Part shown: positions 1 through 11,538 of the stretch, piece after piece
Position numbering within the stretch: position 1 is the first letter of the stretch
Layout of the letters: every line of letters starts with the position of its first letter
Assembly (NCBI GenBank): GCA_963210315.1
Contig: OY723267.1
Coordinates: forward strand, 1,984,001-2,048,000
Length of the DNA: 64,000 nt
From: Rhynchopus euleeides
Lineage: Eukaryota; Euglenozoa; Diplonemea; Diplonemida; Diplonemidae
Direction of reading: 5' to 3'
Translations under genes and position numbers: made by a program
Notes under the pieces: generated by a model
The model's input: only the letters and a program-made list of their open reading frames with translations
What the model was told of the DNA's origin: nothing
Database searches by the model: none

Positions 1-9
1 GTTGCTGTA

Positions 10-2307
10 ATGTCGCGCGGTGGCGGGCGCGGGGGTGGCATCGGGAGATACGGGGGCGGCCCCGCCGGAGGCGGCGGGAGGGGTGCCCGTGGCGGTGGCG
101 CTGACTGGGGTGGCGGCGGCGGGGGCGGTGGTGGCGGTGGTGGCCACCACCACGGCCATGGCGGCCACAGCCACGGCGGCAAGGGTGGTGCGCGCGGTGG
201 CCAGCAGATCTCCGCGAAGTCACCTCCCCGCGAGAATGTCCAGTTTGTCAACGCAAAGGCTACAGGTCCGCCAACAGCCCACTCTAAGAGAGGCGGCAGT
301 GGTGGCGGTGGCGTCGGTGGTGGTGGTGGTGGTGGTGGGATTGTCGACTGCGCAGAGCCTTTTATGTACCCCTTTCGGTTCCCCCGGGAGTTTTCCCCCG
401 AATCGGTGCAGGATTGGCGCGGCGCGCGTGACCACAGGGTGCTGATCCGTGAGAACAGCGGGAAATTTTTCATGCTGGGTGACAAGAGCAATATCAGCGG
501 CGCCTTCGACAAGATGAACGCGCAGCTCTTCAACGGGGCAGGCAAGCTCCTCCTCAGCGACGGGGAGTCCTGCGGGGTTGTGAAGATCGGGTCGGGCTTT
601 ATGGGGGTCACGGTTGCGGTTATCATCCCGATGCCGCTGACACACATCCACTCCCACAACAACATCACGAGGGTGTTCGACGAGGCGGGGACACAGCTCA
701 AGGCACGCCGCCCCGGGAAGTCGAGCGTCAAGCTCCTGATTCAGGGCAGCCGGGACCAATGCGCAAAGGCATACAATTTATTCCGGAAGCAGACCGGGTT
801 TGTCTTTGTGTTTGACATCCGGGAGCACAGCACAAAGCACGTTCGGGACGTGCGTGATGTGGACCGGATGAGCATCGCCCCGACCATCCAACTCCACCAC
901 GACAGCATCCACCTCCCCGCAGAGTGTGCCCACTGCGAGAGGCTTGGTGGATACATCCTCGACACCACGCTTCCGAAGCTCCTCACCCCCAGCCAGGCCG
1001 CATCGAAGGTGAGGGCCACCCAGACCATAGAGAGGCAGATCCGCAGGCTCTTCCCTAAGGCTAATGTGTATGTGTTTGGTTCCAGCGTCACAGGCCTCGC
1101 CGAGGCAAACTCTGACCTGGACCTCAGCTGCGATCTGCACGGCAAGGGGGACTACAAGGCGATTCTCTCGAACGAGCCGCAGGTGGTGGGGCAGCTGACG
1201 ACAGCTTTCCGCAGGTCAGGGCAATACAAGGGGCTTATGGGCATCCCACGCGCAAGGGTTCCCATCGTGAAGAATGAGCCTCAGCCGGGCAGCTCCGACA
1301 AGATGCCTTTCGACCTCTCCTTCAGGCTGTTCGGTGCGGTGAACAGCTACCTGCTGCGGTCCTACCTGGAGGACCCGGTGATGCGCATCGGAGGCGTTGT
1401 GATCAAGGCCTGGAGCAAGGCAACTGGGATCAACAACCCCCGCTTCGGCTACCTCAGCAGCTACGCCACCGCTCTGATGTACCTCCACTACCTGCTGAAC
1501 AAAAACCTGGTCTCCTGGACAGACCCACAGCGCTTCCTCCAGCCTGGGTCAATTCCCCGTGTGCCTCCTCCGTTTGATGAGATCCGGAGGACGCCGGAGA
1601 TGGAGAGGAGGGTGGGCGAGGTTGTGGCGGGGTACTTCCGGTTCTACGCGAAGGAGTTTGACTGGGACCATGATGTCGTGTCGGTGTCGCGCGACGGGAA
1701 GGTCCGGAAGTCGGACCTCGGCTGGGATGCGAACGACGTCTTCCCCGGTGTGAGCAGCAACAAATCCGTGCAGAACTACCACCTCGCTATCCAAGACCCC
1801 TACGAGCTGATCAGCGAGGGCGGCCTGAACTGCTGTAGAGGCCTCAACGTCAAGAGCTATTGGTACGTCCGCATCGCTTTTGCTAAGGCGTGGAACTCCA
1901 TCTGCCAGGGGCAGATCGCCCTCCGCGATGCAGATGGCGTCGCAGGGAAGGCGTGCTACGAACGCCCTCCCCGGCTCGACTCACAGGGCGGCATCCTCGA
2001 TATGGACGAGGAGGGGCCGTCTGCAACGATGCTGAGCCCTTACTTCGAGACGGCGGATTCCGACCGCCTCACCAGCAGCAGAGAGGACAGCACCATCTTC
2101 CGCGACCCGACCCCCCTCCAGGACTGGCAGGACGAGACTAACGGGCTCTCCCTCAACCTCGTCCCCCCGTCGTGCTCTTCGTCGCCCCTCTTTGCTGGGA
2201 ACCCTGTGCCGCCCCAGCCGCCCCAGTCATACCCTCTCAGTGAGGATGATGACGACGAGGACAGCGATGACGAGTGCATCGTTCTGAAGGCGCAAGGTTG
2301 TGAGTAG
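10..2307 (+). CDS. Non-canonical poly(A)/poly(U) polymerase (TUTase-type) with KH-like RNA-binding region
   Basis: Predicted RNA nucleotidyltransferase of the DNA polymerase beta superfamily (Cid1/GLD-2/TUTase group), which adds A or U residues to RNA 3' ends. Residues 1-110 are low-complexity Gly/Arg/His sequence (RGG-like, plus a His-rich patch). Residues about 190-275 resemble a KH-type RNA-binding fold. The catalytic core shows FGSS near residue 355, DLDL near 370 and the third aspartate in FDLSF near 435, so the metal-binding triad is present. A PAP-associated segment (DPYELISEGGLN) lies near 596, and the tail is acidic. The sequence cannot by itself tell U from A specificity. ATG at 10 is used, but the frame stays open to the window edge, so the true start may lie outside. 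No intron is seen. Confidence 0.85.
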   Translation: MSRGGGRGGGIGRYGGGPAGGGGRGARGGGADWGGGGGGGGGGGGHHHGHGGHSHGGKGGARGGQQISAKSPPRENVQFVNAKATGPPTAHSKRGGSGGGGVGGGGGGGGIVDCAEPFMYPFRFPREFSPESVQDWRGARDHRVLIRENSGKFFMLGDKSNISGAFDKMNAQLFNGAGKLLLSDGESCGVVKIGSGFMGVTVAVIIPMPLTHIHSHNNITRVFDEAGTQLKARRPGKSSVKLLIQGSRDQCAKAYNLFRKQTGFVFVFDIREHSTKHVRDVRDVDRMSIAPTIQLHHDSIHLPAECAHCERLGGYILDTTLPKLLTPSQAASKVRATQTIERQIRRLFPKANVYVFGSSVTGLAEANSDLDLSCDLHGKGDYKAILSNEPQVVGQLTTAFRRSGQYKGLMGIPRARVPIVKNEPQPGSSDKMPFDLSFRLFGAVNSYLLRSYLEDPVMRIGGVVIKAWSKATGINNPRFGYLSSYATALMYLHYLLNKNLVSWTDPQRFLQPGSIPRVPPPFDEIRRTPEMERRVGEVVAGYFRFYAKEFDWDHDVVSVSRDGKVRKSDLGWDANDVFPGVSSNKSVQNYHLAIQDPYELISEGGLNCCRGLNVKSYWYVRIAFAKAWNSICQGQIALRDADGVAGKACYERPPRLDSQGGILDMDEEGPSATMLSPYFETADSDRLTSSREDSTIFRDPTPLQDWQDETNGLSLNLVPPSCSSSPLFAGNPVPPQPPQSYPLSEDDDDEDSDDECIVLKAQGCE

Positions 2308-2407
2308 TATCTATAGGAGTGGCGGGGGGGAGCACCGAATGGGTGGGTGTGGAGAGAGAGAGAGGTGGGTGGTGGTGGTGGTGGTGTGTGTGTGTTGCAG
2401 TGGGGAA

Positions 2408-2421
2408 GATCGCATCAAGGG
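2408..2421 (+). repeat. Dispersed flank motif, GATCGCATCAAGGG variant
   Basis: A degenerate copy of the GATCRCATCAAGAGCAG motif, 100 bp after the nucleotidyltransferase stop codon and embedded in GT-rich DNA. Confidence 0.4.
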
Positions 2422-2672
2422 TAGGTCTTTTTGTGTTCTGCTGCTCGAGTGGGATCTTTTTTTTACATTTATTTTGCACCGTGGCAAGAACGAATGTGTG
2501 TGTCACGTGGAGTGTGTGTGCGTGTGTGTGTGTGTGGTGTGTAGATCGGATGGGGTAGCAAAACAAAACAGAGTCCGCTCGGTTGCGACCCTGCGCTGCC
2601 AGCAAAAAATTAAATGAATAACGTGTGTGTTGTCTGTGGGGGAACGCGTGTGTGGTGTGTGGAGGGTGTGGG

Positions 2673-2686
2673 GAGATCAAGAGTAG
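2673..2686 (+). repeat. Dispersed flank motif, GAGATCAAGAGTAG variant
   Basis: Second degenerate copy of the same motif, followed after 24 bp by CCTACACTGC, resembling the CCTACACTAA module seen near other copies. Confidence 0.4.
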
Positions 2687-4849
2687 AGCGCTCTGTGTGC
2701 CCTACACTGCCCCAAAGAAGATTCAAATGCGCAGAGGTGGTGCACATCAATGGGTACGTTGCATCGCAGAGCCAGGCTGTGCTCCGCAGCTGCGACATGA
2801 TCCCCATGTGTGCGGGACTCCACCAGGGATTTTCCGGGAGGGGGGTGAGGGAGGGCGTTGTCGTTGAAAACGCACCCTCTGCACGGTGATTGCTTCGCCC
2901 GCCTGCCCTGCAACCTGCCTCGGCCAAGTTACGGAGCACAGCGAAGGCTTGCAACCCTACGGCTCAGAGCTGCACTTGCTTCAATCATTCGAATAGGGGG
3001 GGCGGCTTCACCTGGGAGCAGCTGCACACAGCGTTGCATGTGATATGGGATGTGGGGCACACAAGAGCCGACATCCGGAAATCGCCAGTGTATTTCACTG
3101 TGTAGCTGGGAGGGGGTGCGGTGTGGCGGGAGAGACTCGAGCTCTGCTGATGGGGGTGGCGTGCTTCCCCAGAGGGATAAGGCTGTTGTGTGCGCAAAGC
3201 CCCTTCCCAGCTCTCAGTGTAGGGGGGGGGGGGGGCGGGGGCAACGCAAACAAGCTGGCACAAAAAAGTAACTCTGCGTGTGATGCGGGTGTCGTAAGCA
3301 AGCGCAGGTGCGTTCTGTCGAATATGTCGGTGCCATCTGCATGAGTCTCGCCGTAGTGGCGTGCGAATCGGAAGGTGCCCCAACCGCATCAAGGGAGTGG
3401 TGGTGGTGGGGGGGTGAATGGCTTTTCACGTTCTCAACACTATGCGCAAGCAGTGTTCCTGCGTTGCGCGGTAAGCACATTGTGCTGTGTTGCAGCCGCC
3501 CTTTCGCCTGCTCGTCCCCCCAGAATTGGCCAACGGGGGGCAACGGGGAAAAGGTGTGTGTTGCACTATTACCCGCAGCCGCATTAGCCTTCTTTGTGAC
3601 AGGCATGAATTCTGTGCTGGAGGGGGGGGGGGCACGGGCAAACCGTGTTCTGCATGCACTGGTGGGCCCTCCCCATAGGGCGAGTTGCTAGTGTCAGTGC
3701 ATCACAAGAACCGCAAGTGGGGTGGGCGCTGAGACCGCCAGATTTGAACTACCGCCTTCCACAGCCAGTTTGCTTGTCCAAAGCGATGTGTCAGTGGAGG
3801 GTGCCTTCTGCCTGTTCATTATTTGCCTTTAACGGTTCCACTGCGACATACCGTGCGTCGCAAAGTCCCGAACACACCCTGGCGTATGCATTCCTTCTGA
3901 GAGCTCTAGCGGGTTTGTGCGGGTTGATGCTCCCCACCAGCCTGGAGGGGCTGAGAATCATGATCGGATCCCTGCATGCTCTTGTCTGTTACCAACAGAC
4001 GGCAGCGGGCTGCTTGCAGACCAGGCATCTGCAAGCCGGGCCTCCACAAGGGATGCTGGTGCACAGATGGCCCGCGGGTATCTTCACCGGTGTGATTTTG
4101 AAGCCCCAGAATGCGCTCTTGCCTGGGTCGTGGTAAATCCACATTCTTTGTACAAGCATCACTGTTACAGCGACGCGCCCTTGAACGTGTGACTGTCACA
4201 GCCAGAGAGGTGGCCTGTCGGACGGCCCTCACTGAGCAGTGCCTGCTCAGTCATGTGTGCAGTTCCGAACGCTGCCATAGGGTATGTTTCACGCGAAAAA
4301 CTCGCCGTTCTTCCAAAGAAATTCCCCGAAATCACCCCCGCACTTTGGGAACTACTCAGCCTGCCGTGTTGGACAACACAGCGTGCCGCTGGCGTCCTGC
4401 TCCCCTGAAGCCAACGCAAGCGCCGCAGCTACTCCAACAAGAATTCAAGTCAAACGGCAGGAGAGGGCACCGTTCAACAAATGATTTTTAAGAGTGTGGC
4501 CCACGTGGTGTGTTGTGTTGACCGTGCTGCAAACACACGTTGTCAAAGTAAGTGAAACAAAATGTTATTTAAACTGCCCACCCCCTCAAGAGGCGGCGTG
4601 CACCCCCACTACCCCCACCCCGCCCCCACAAGAGCCCGAATCAGCAGCCCCTCTCACCGGGCTGTGAGAGGCACGGCCAAGAATCGTTCAAGGGTGAAGG
4701 GAGTGGTCGATTCTCTCTCCCTGGACCTCACTTTACCACCCCCCATCCAGCCCACCCACCCCCAGCTTCGTCGGCAATGCATTTTTTTTATTTTTTTATT
4801 TCTTTTTTTCTCTCTCGAGGGGAGTGTGTGTGTGTGTTGTGGAGTGGTG

Positions 4850-4863
4850 GCGATCAAGAGCAG
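4850..4863 (+). repeat. Dispersed flank motif, GCGATCAAGAGCAG
   Basis: Copy of the dispersed motif preceded by a GT tract and followed by GTGCTCGG, the same follower seen at 44358 and 58334. Confidence 0.45.
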
Positions 4864-7301
4864 GTGCTCGGCCTGGAGGTTCCGCACCGTTGCAAAATGA
4901 TCCGTGTGTCTGTGCCCCTTGCATCAGCATTGGGTGGTCCAGTAAGACAGGGCTTGGTGTTTTGCACGTAATTTTCCTCGTTCGGGGCTGCGAAGAGCAC
5001 ACGGCCCTCAACTCGATCAATCCGGGAAACAATGCAGTGCGATGTGTGGTGCCTTTTCACCAACAGGAGGAGTCCTGTTGTTGGACAACAAAACACCCAC
5101 GTGGTCGAGACGAGGGAAACCGGGTGTATGGGCATGCGTGGGGCGGTGCAGGCACCACGTTGAATGCCGCCCGCGTTGTAACCGGGAACCGCGGGGAACT
5201 GCCTGCTCTGTGCCCCCCACGGTGAGGGGGCGTGGGGCATCAACGCACCGCCCCCCACCAGCGGGCAGACAGAAGAAACCCCTACACTGCTGTTGCCTGT
5301 GTGTGCCCAACACTCCTCAACAATCCTTCAAAACCCCTTGTGCACCCGAGAGGGGGCAGGCCGTGTGATCGCCCTGCCTCTCCTCGGGACACTATGCCCG
5401 ACCCTTGTTGTTATCGGAGCTTCTCCAAGCCAGCGGCCCAAGCAACAGCCTGTGAGCTCAGGAGGTGCCAGAGCACCACACCCTGTCTCGCGCCCACAGC
5501 GCTGTCGCCAGAGTCATGCTGGTGTGTTCGATGTGTGCTCACTACGATGCCGACAAGAGAGGCCTGAGAAGCCTTGTGGCTGGGTGTCGCCTGTCGAGGC
5601 ACCCACATGCATCTGCCTGCATGGGAAGGGTGCAGGGTGTCATCCGACAAGCTCTGTACCGTACCCAATCCAAGCTGTTCGGGGCTTTGTGATTCATGCC
5701 GGGTTCAGAGACGTATCAACGATAATGAATAGAAGTCTGCATGTGGCGTGGGCACTGGGCATGCTCCGGCACGTGTGTTTTTTTTGTCAATAATTCAAAA
5801 AGGAAACCCAAACCAGCGGGCGGTTTACCTGCGAAAAGTGGAAATGGGGGGGATGGGGGGGGGGGGTGTAGGCAGTGTGCCGATCTGCGGATCTCTCGCT
5901 GCATGAGTGCCTTCGGCACCGAAGCCACCCCACTCCCCCAACCCACTCCAAGCACATCAGGGCTGGGCCTCGAACAGGGGTGTCTGCTTGCCAAGCCAGG
6001 ATTGCCTGGGGGAGGGGGAAACCTTCGCCCTGTGTCACAACCATTCAAGCTGTGCCAGAGTGCGGCACCCATTTGTGAGGGCTCGCCTGCGGAGGCCTCG
6101 CCTTAGCATGTTAGCCCTGTGCCATCGTGCCTTGCATCACTGCCAGCCTGTCCCAGCCTCCGCGGGTGCTCATCAATGCTAGCAACCAGACAAGGTGGCC
6201 GCAGAGTTGGGATGGTGGTGGTGGTGGTGGTGGTGGGAGGTCCCAGGGTGGCTCATAGATGCGATACGTTGTTCACCACGGCCAGCTGAACGAGCATGGG
6301 ACAAATAGAGTGGTGGCGGTGGTTGCTTTCACCGGGGGGCTCTGCGTGTCGCTCACTAGGGAAGCGACCTGATGAAGGGCGCTGCAAAGGTGCGCTCTCC
6401 CGCCTGCTGTTGTCAACGGCAAGTGAAGGTACTCCGTCCAGTCAAGACATCATGCTCAGGATGGTTATGCGGGTGTCATGTGGGAGGTGTTACCAATGTC
6501 ACCGGTGAGGGCGCCGTGCCACCCTTCGCTGTGCAAGTACTGTGCAGTGGCAAGGTGATGTGCACTTGGCGTTGGGTTTCGGGTGATTTTTGGATTTGTG
6601 TCGTGGGTGTGGGGGCGGGGGGGAAGGGTGTCCATTCACTGCCCGGATCTGAACCCTACTTCTGCCACAAACATCGTCCGAACTCTGTGTTGGATAGCCT
6701 GTGCCCTCTCGCAGCACTGCGCGTTACGGAAGGCGGTTGATTGCCGTACCGAATCAACACCGCAGACGGGATTGAAGTGCAAGGGAATACATGCCCTGAT
6801 CCCAGGCTCCCAACCGCTGCTTGTATGCCATGCCGCAGACCCGGCGAGCCACGCACGGACCTCCGCCTGGCTGCATGCGGGTTCCCTTCAGGTGGGACGA
6901 GTCATATGATCTTGTAAATCTGCCTACAGTGTGTCCGACACCGCATACTGAACACCAACGCCGTGACTTCCACCTGCAGACAGGCAAGGTGGATGGAAGG
7001 GTGGGTTAGGGGATTGCATCGAGCGTGAGGGTCCCGCAGGTATGCCTGCTGGCACAGAACGGATCCTCGTCTGTGCAACTGCAGCCACACACACGGACAA
7101 AGCTCATGTGCCCTGACTGCTTCGCCCGCAACCATTCGTGCGGGTGGGTAGGTGGGTCTGTGGCTTGTGGAGATACAAGTCACATCCGCCGTTGCCTACC
7201 GGTGCAACGTAGTGAACTGTCCCTTCAGGCATGTCACCCTTGTGCAGACGCCTTGGGTTGAAACAGAAACAGGCTGGGGACGGGGGAGGTGTATCAGGTG
7301 C

Positions 7302-7318
7302 GATCGCATCAAGAGCAG
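7302..7318 (+). repeat. Dispersed flank motif, full-length copy
   Basis: Best-preserved copy, GATCGCATCAAGAGCAG, followed by CTGTTCTGCGTTCTGCACTG, which resembles the follower at 44342. It lies about 630 bp before the F-box-like gene. Confidence 0.5.
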
Positions 7319-7948
7319 CTGTTCTGCGTTCTGCACTGCAAAGAATATTACTGTGGAGGATGTGTATGTTGTGTGGGCGTCGTCATCGCCGGTTCGCATT
7401 TGACGCCCGCGCCCCCCCCCCCCCCTGCCCCCCCCAGAGGTTTCTCTTTATTATTGTCGACACAGCAGCACAGCCCTGGTAAAACAAATATGCGCAACAA
7501 CGGGAAAAGAATAACGCAAAACGCCCCGCTTCTCGACGGCCCCCTCCCTCCCCCCCCCCCCCCCCCACCCCAACTTTCGCCGCCCGGCGCCTATCCCACC
7601 TTCTCTTGACGTGCGCCTCTCACTCATGCCTCAACCCACACACACACACACGGGTGGGCTCACACAGCTCTGCAGTCAGAACCCTCACCACAACCCGTCC
7701 CTCACAGGCTTGCCCACAGACACCACCACCCCACCCCCACCCCGTCGCCTATACGGGGTTTTGGGGTGCGGTTTGGCAAGGTGGCTCACAATGTATTTGA
7801 GAGCTTGCAAGTGCATCGGTCGCTTGCGCGGAGGACGCCTGTTGCGAAGGAGTCCATTTCCTGGGGAGGCGATGGCTCGCCCTGTCGCCTGAGCGGGTGC
7901 GACGTGGTGCTGGGCGACCTCGGGGTACCCCTTGAGGAGAGGGAGCTG

Positions 7949-9496
7949 ATGCGGAGATCCACCCTGGTGGACAGGTTCAAACGGGGCGAGGTGTTCACCT
8001 TTGCGAAGGACATGCCGTCCGTCGCCCACATCCACGGGGATGTGCTGCAGATGATCTTCTCCTACGCAGACCCCGCCAGCCTGCCCGCCATGTCCGAGGT
8101 CAACGCGGAGTGGTTTGAGATCTCCCGGAGCGCAATCGTCTGCACGCTGAACTGCAGCCTTGTCTACACCTCGGCACGCCAGTCCGCGAATTTCAACTTC
8201 CCCCCAACTGTCAAGAAACTCCGCGGCCTGGATGGGCTGTCCGAAGGAGGCGCCCTCGATGTGAATTACGTCCCCTACGATTTTAAAATCATCCCGACAT
8301 ACGGCCCCTATGCCAACCGGAGGCTCCGATTTGTCTTTGCCTACGACGCGCTCATCTGCCAGTGCGTCCTCCTGCATCCCTACGGAAAGATCATCGCGGG
8401 CAAGACCTATTTCTACCTGACAGAGTCGGTCATGCTGGGAGGCATGGACACCCACCGGGTGTTGGACCACCTGACATCGCTGATGCACCCAGCTCCGACT
8501 GCCCACAGCGTCGACACCGCGGTGTGCTCGACGTGTTTCAAGCTGGTCGACGGGACCCGGTCCTGCCGCCCCGACATGTTCACGACGCAGCGGGGCGATG
8601 TGCGGGCGACAGCCCCGAAGGTGACGAGCCCCTGGGGGCACACTTATAACATTGCCCCGGGGCACCCGGGGCTGGAGTCGGTGCTGCTGCAGCTCCCAGC
8701 GGGGGTGACGGTGGCGGAGGTGCGGTGCGTCCTGTGCGAGCAGTTCGGGCTTGACTTCACGCAAGGCATCCTCCTCATCTGCGGGTCCTGCAATGTGCTG
8801 GACGACTGGGAGGAGATGCCGCCCGATGCCCAGTATCTGATGTACAAGACAAACATCTCCCATGAAAGTGATGGGCTGCCCAGGCATCTATCGAATAACC
8901 CGCGCCCGCCGGCTGCCAGCCAGCCCATCACCCTCACGGCGGTTTGTCCGGATATCGGGGGTGGTGTGATCACCTTCAGCACCAAGCAGAGTATCGGGAT
9001 GCTGAAGAAGTCGATCTTGAACTGTACAGACGACTGCAACGGGTCGGTCATGATCCAAAGCAGGCCAGGTGTGGTGGCGGACGATGGGGATGACCACAGC
9101 ATGGAGGGATATGCGCCGCACGTGTTCTATGAGGGAGGGCTGATATTTGCATATGTGGCGACCACGTTTGTGAATGCCACTGCGATTTCGTCGGATTCAT
9201 CCGCAACGGTGACCGTCGCGGCGCACAGGTCATGGACGGTGCGCACGTTTCTGCAGGTGTTTTTCGCAGCGCTGCGCAGGCTGAGCCACTTCCCGCCCAA
9301 CGACACGAAGTGGTGCTGTGTCGAACACCGTGCACGGGAGGAAGTGCCCTTCCCGTCCAGAGTGTCCTTGTTCTCATCAAAAGTGTGTATCGGGAATGGC
9401 CCGTTCCTCCAGCTGCACCAAGGGATATCAGAGTATTGGGATCAGACCGATGATTTGAAGTTCATCGCCGTGCATTTTGAAACCTCGCATGACTGA
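7949..9496 (+). CDS. F-box-like protein with possible ubiquitin-like region
   Basis: About 515 aa; no close family recognised over the full length. Residues about 22-62 (ending near AEWFEISR) have the Leu/Ile/Phe spacing of an F-box, which would link the protein to SCF-type ubiquitin ligases. A CxxC pair (AVCSTCFKL) lies near residue 190. Residues about 243-290 have the beta-grasp-like pattern of a ubiquitin-like fold; that is a weak call. The start is uncertain: 7949 is the first in-frame ATG, but the frame is open with coding-like composition back to about 7766 with no ATG, and two upstream ATGs (7791, 7872) are in another frame. Either the leader is spliced close to 7949, or an upstream exon was missed. 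Confidence 0.65.
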   Translation: MRRSTLVDRFKRGEVFTFAKDMPSVAHIHGDVLQMIFSYADPASLPAMSEVNAEWFEISRSAIVCTLNCSLVYTSARQSANFNFPPTVKKLRGLDGLSEGGALDVNYVPYDFKIIPTYGPYANRRLRFVFAYDALICQCVLLHPYGKIIAGKTYFYLTESVMLGGMDTHRVLDHLTSLMHPAPTAHSVDTAVCSTCFKLVDGTRSCRPDMFTTQRGDVRATAPKVTSPWGHTYNIAPGHPGLESVLLQLPAGVTVAEVRCVLCEQFGLDFTQGILLICGSCNVLDDWEEMPPDAQYLMYKTNISHESDGLPRHLSNNPRPPAASQPITLTAVCPDIGGGVITFSTKQSIGMLKKSILNCTDDCNGSVMIQSRPGVVADDGDDHSMEGYAPHVFYEGGLIFAYVATTFVNATAISSDSSATVTVAAHRSWTVRTFLQVFFAALRRLSHFPPNDTKWCCVEHRAREEVPFPSRVSLFSSKVCIGNGPFLQLHQGISEYWDQTDDLKFIAVHFETSHD

Positions 9497-10736
9497 ACGG
9501 ATTCCCTCCCTTTGCACCGTCTTGATAATCTTGCACCGTTCTCGGTGGGAATACGGATTTCAAAAGGAAATTTGCTGAATGATTTACGTATGCTGGGCAA
9601 ATCAGGCAACCACGACGGGGACTATATTGATGCAGTGCCAACCCGTTTAGTCCTTGTCGAGTGAAGAGGATTTGTTCCCTAATGTTGCGGGAGGCACTGT
9701 TTTCCAACAGCTGCCTTGTGATTGGCGCGTGATCCGTGCGTGAGTATAATGAACCACGTGGGGTAAGAGCGCCCGAGCCGCCCCCTCTCTCCCAGGTGAG
9801 GATCACTGCCAAAGGAAAATATCGTATAAATCGTTCGAACTTTCCCGACAAGCACGCCACGGAGCTAGTGGAATCATCACACTACGGGCAGGTCAGGTGC
9901 GATCCTCGGTGTGTTGTGGCATATCCAAGCAAACGGTGCAGAGGGTCCTTTTAGCTCGAAGGTACAGAAAAATCGAACCGCCCTCACAAAGTGGGTGTCG
10001 CACTGGCACCGTTTTTTCTGGCACAGTGTCACGACCCCTCCGCACCCGGCGTGGCGAGGCTTTGTCAGACATGCTTTCGTTGCCGCCACTGGCCTGTGGG
10101 CAGGGCCCTCACTCCCCTGTTCTTATTGAATGTTTGGTCCGTTCCGCGTTTATTTCTGAAGCATGTACACAATCTTTTGAGCTGGGCGATGATTTTTGGG
10201 AGGCAGGTGACATCGGGGGTGGGGGAGGGGGGTACTGTGTTTGGCCGAACCGGGGGAGGAGGGCGTGGCCACGTTGGGTGCGGTATATCCGCATCATTTG
10301 TATCTGGCTAGCTGCGCTTCCTGTGGCGAAGACTAGGTGCCACTCGCTGCGGCCTGACTGCCACCGAACCCGCTGACACATAGCGGCGATGGGGCACCGG
10401 GGAGCGAAGTGTCATCTCACACAGAGAGGTGGAGACGAGGCGAGACAAAGCTGCCACGAGGGGACAGCCTTGGCCTGTCTTGTCTTGCCTCATCAGCAGG
10501 GCGACGTTCCGCGCTGGAGACGGGTTCGGAAAGAATCTCGGCAGGCACGCGATGTTGCCCCCTCGCCCCCGACCCTCCCCCCCGCTGATTCCACACATGT
10601 TGTCGTTGTGTTGAGTGTCAGTGGTGCCGAGCGACCTCTGCTGCTGCCTGCACTGTGTTCAAATACACACATACACCCATGCGCACACCCTCCGTTCTGC
10701 AGGCCCGGACCCCAAAAGGAACTTTTTTTTATCAAA
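9497..10736. other. Gene-less interval
   Basis: I see no gene. The DNA is mixed in composition with short G-runs near 10215 and 10250. A CTGCAG acceptor-like site just before the L34 leader (ending near 10702) is the only signal of note. Confidence 0.55.
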
Positions 10737-11209
10737 ATGGTGCAGCGTATGTTCATGAAGAGCCACAACCAGTACCCGACGAAGAGCAACAAGTTCGTCG
10801 TGAAGCACATTCCCGGTGGGAAGCTGTCGATGCAGCACATCCAGAAGCGTGTGCGCGGGCCCATGACCCCGAAGTTCCTGGGGCACAAGCGTCTTGCCGG
10901 TGTGAAGGTATGCACTGCTGCACGGGTGGCATCGTCTCTCTTGCGGTACACGCACAGCCGGAAATATGGCTCATCCGCTCTGCCAGGAACCCTTGCCCTT
11001 GCCTCGAAAGGCACCACCAACCACCACCAACACCACAGGCGATGCGCCCGGTTGACGCCACGGCCGCCCCGCAGCGGACGAAGTCCGTGAGCCGTGCCTA
11101 CGGCGGTGTGCTGACCCACCGCCAGGTGCGTGAGCGCGTGATTCGCGCCTTCCTGATCGAGGAGATGAAGATCGTGAAGCGTGTGCTGCGCGGGAACCGC
11201 AAGCACTAG
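10737..11209 (+). CDS. RPL34: Large-subunit ribosomal protein eL34, two exons
   Basis: Cytosolic 60S ribosomal protein eL34. Exon 1 is 10737-10907 and exon 2 is 11039-11209, giving 113 aa, the usual eL34 size. The 131-bp intron has GTATGC at the donor and ends CACCACAG after a CCA-rich tract; it splits the codons phase 0 at LAGVK/AMRPVD. Family hallmarks are the MVQR start, VSRAYGG and the C-terminal [13 protein letters not shown]. The two Cys pairs found in many eL34 proteins are absent. The leader has TTCTGCAG about 35 bp before the ATG and no intervening ATG. Confidence 0.95.
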
Positions 11210-11538
11210 ACACATTCACTCCAAGTGTTGTGTATACACTAACATCATCGCAACCCACATGGCATATCAAACATCGCTGGGGTGCGTCGGGCCGGGTCAC
11301 ATAGTCTGGGCGTCACTTAGTTGACGAGGAAAAAAACACAGAGGCAGCGGTGCGGACCCCAACTCCCACGGAACCCCCCCCCGTACTGTTTCGTCGCTCG
11401 CGGTGTCTTGTTTGCGTTGTTGCAGGGGGGGAGGTGCCTTCCAGGTGTTGGGTGGGCGGGTAATGAAGATGTCTCACGGCACCAACCAACCTCACAGGTT
11501 TGTTTCTTATTCTCTTTTCTTCGCAACACATCAGCACC
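11210..11538. other. Short intergenic interval
   Basis: Between eL34 and the astacin locus; I see nothing beyond an A-rich patch near 11331 and pyrimidine-rich sequence just before the astacin ATG. Confidence 0.6.

Larger units (their letters stand above)
2308..7948. other. Long gene-less interval
   Basis: No open frame here has convincing protein character; the short frames are compositional. The DNA holds GT-rich tracts (about 2370-2400 and 2512-2540), a GGT tract (about 6211-6238), C and G homopolymer runs (near 3220, 3623, 5860, 7414, 7550) and four copies of a dispersed CATCAAGAGCAG-type motif listed separately. This is the 3' flank of the nucleotidyltransferase gene and the 5' flank of the F-box gene. 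Confidence 0.6.

Noticed and set aside
7414..7435. Poly-C runs as sequencing gaps or assembly joints
   Set aside because: They occur throughout the window, often at element borders, so they seem a real property of this genome, though exact lengths may be unreliable.
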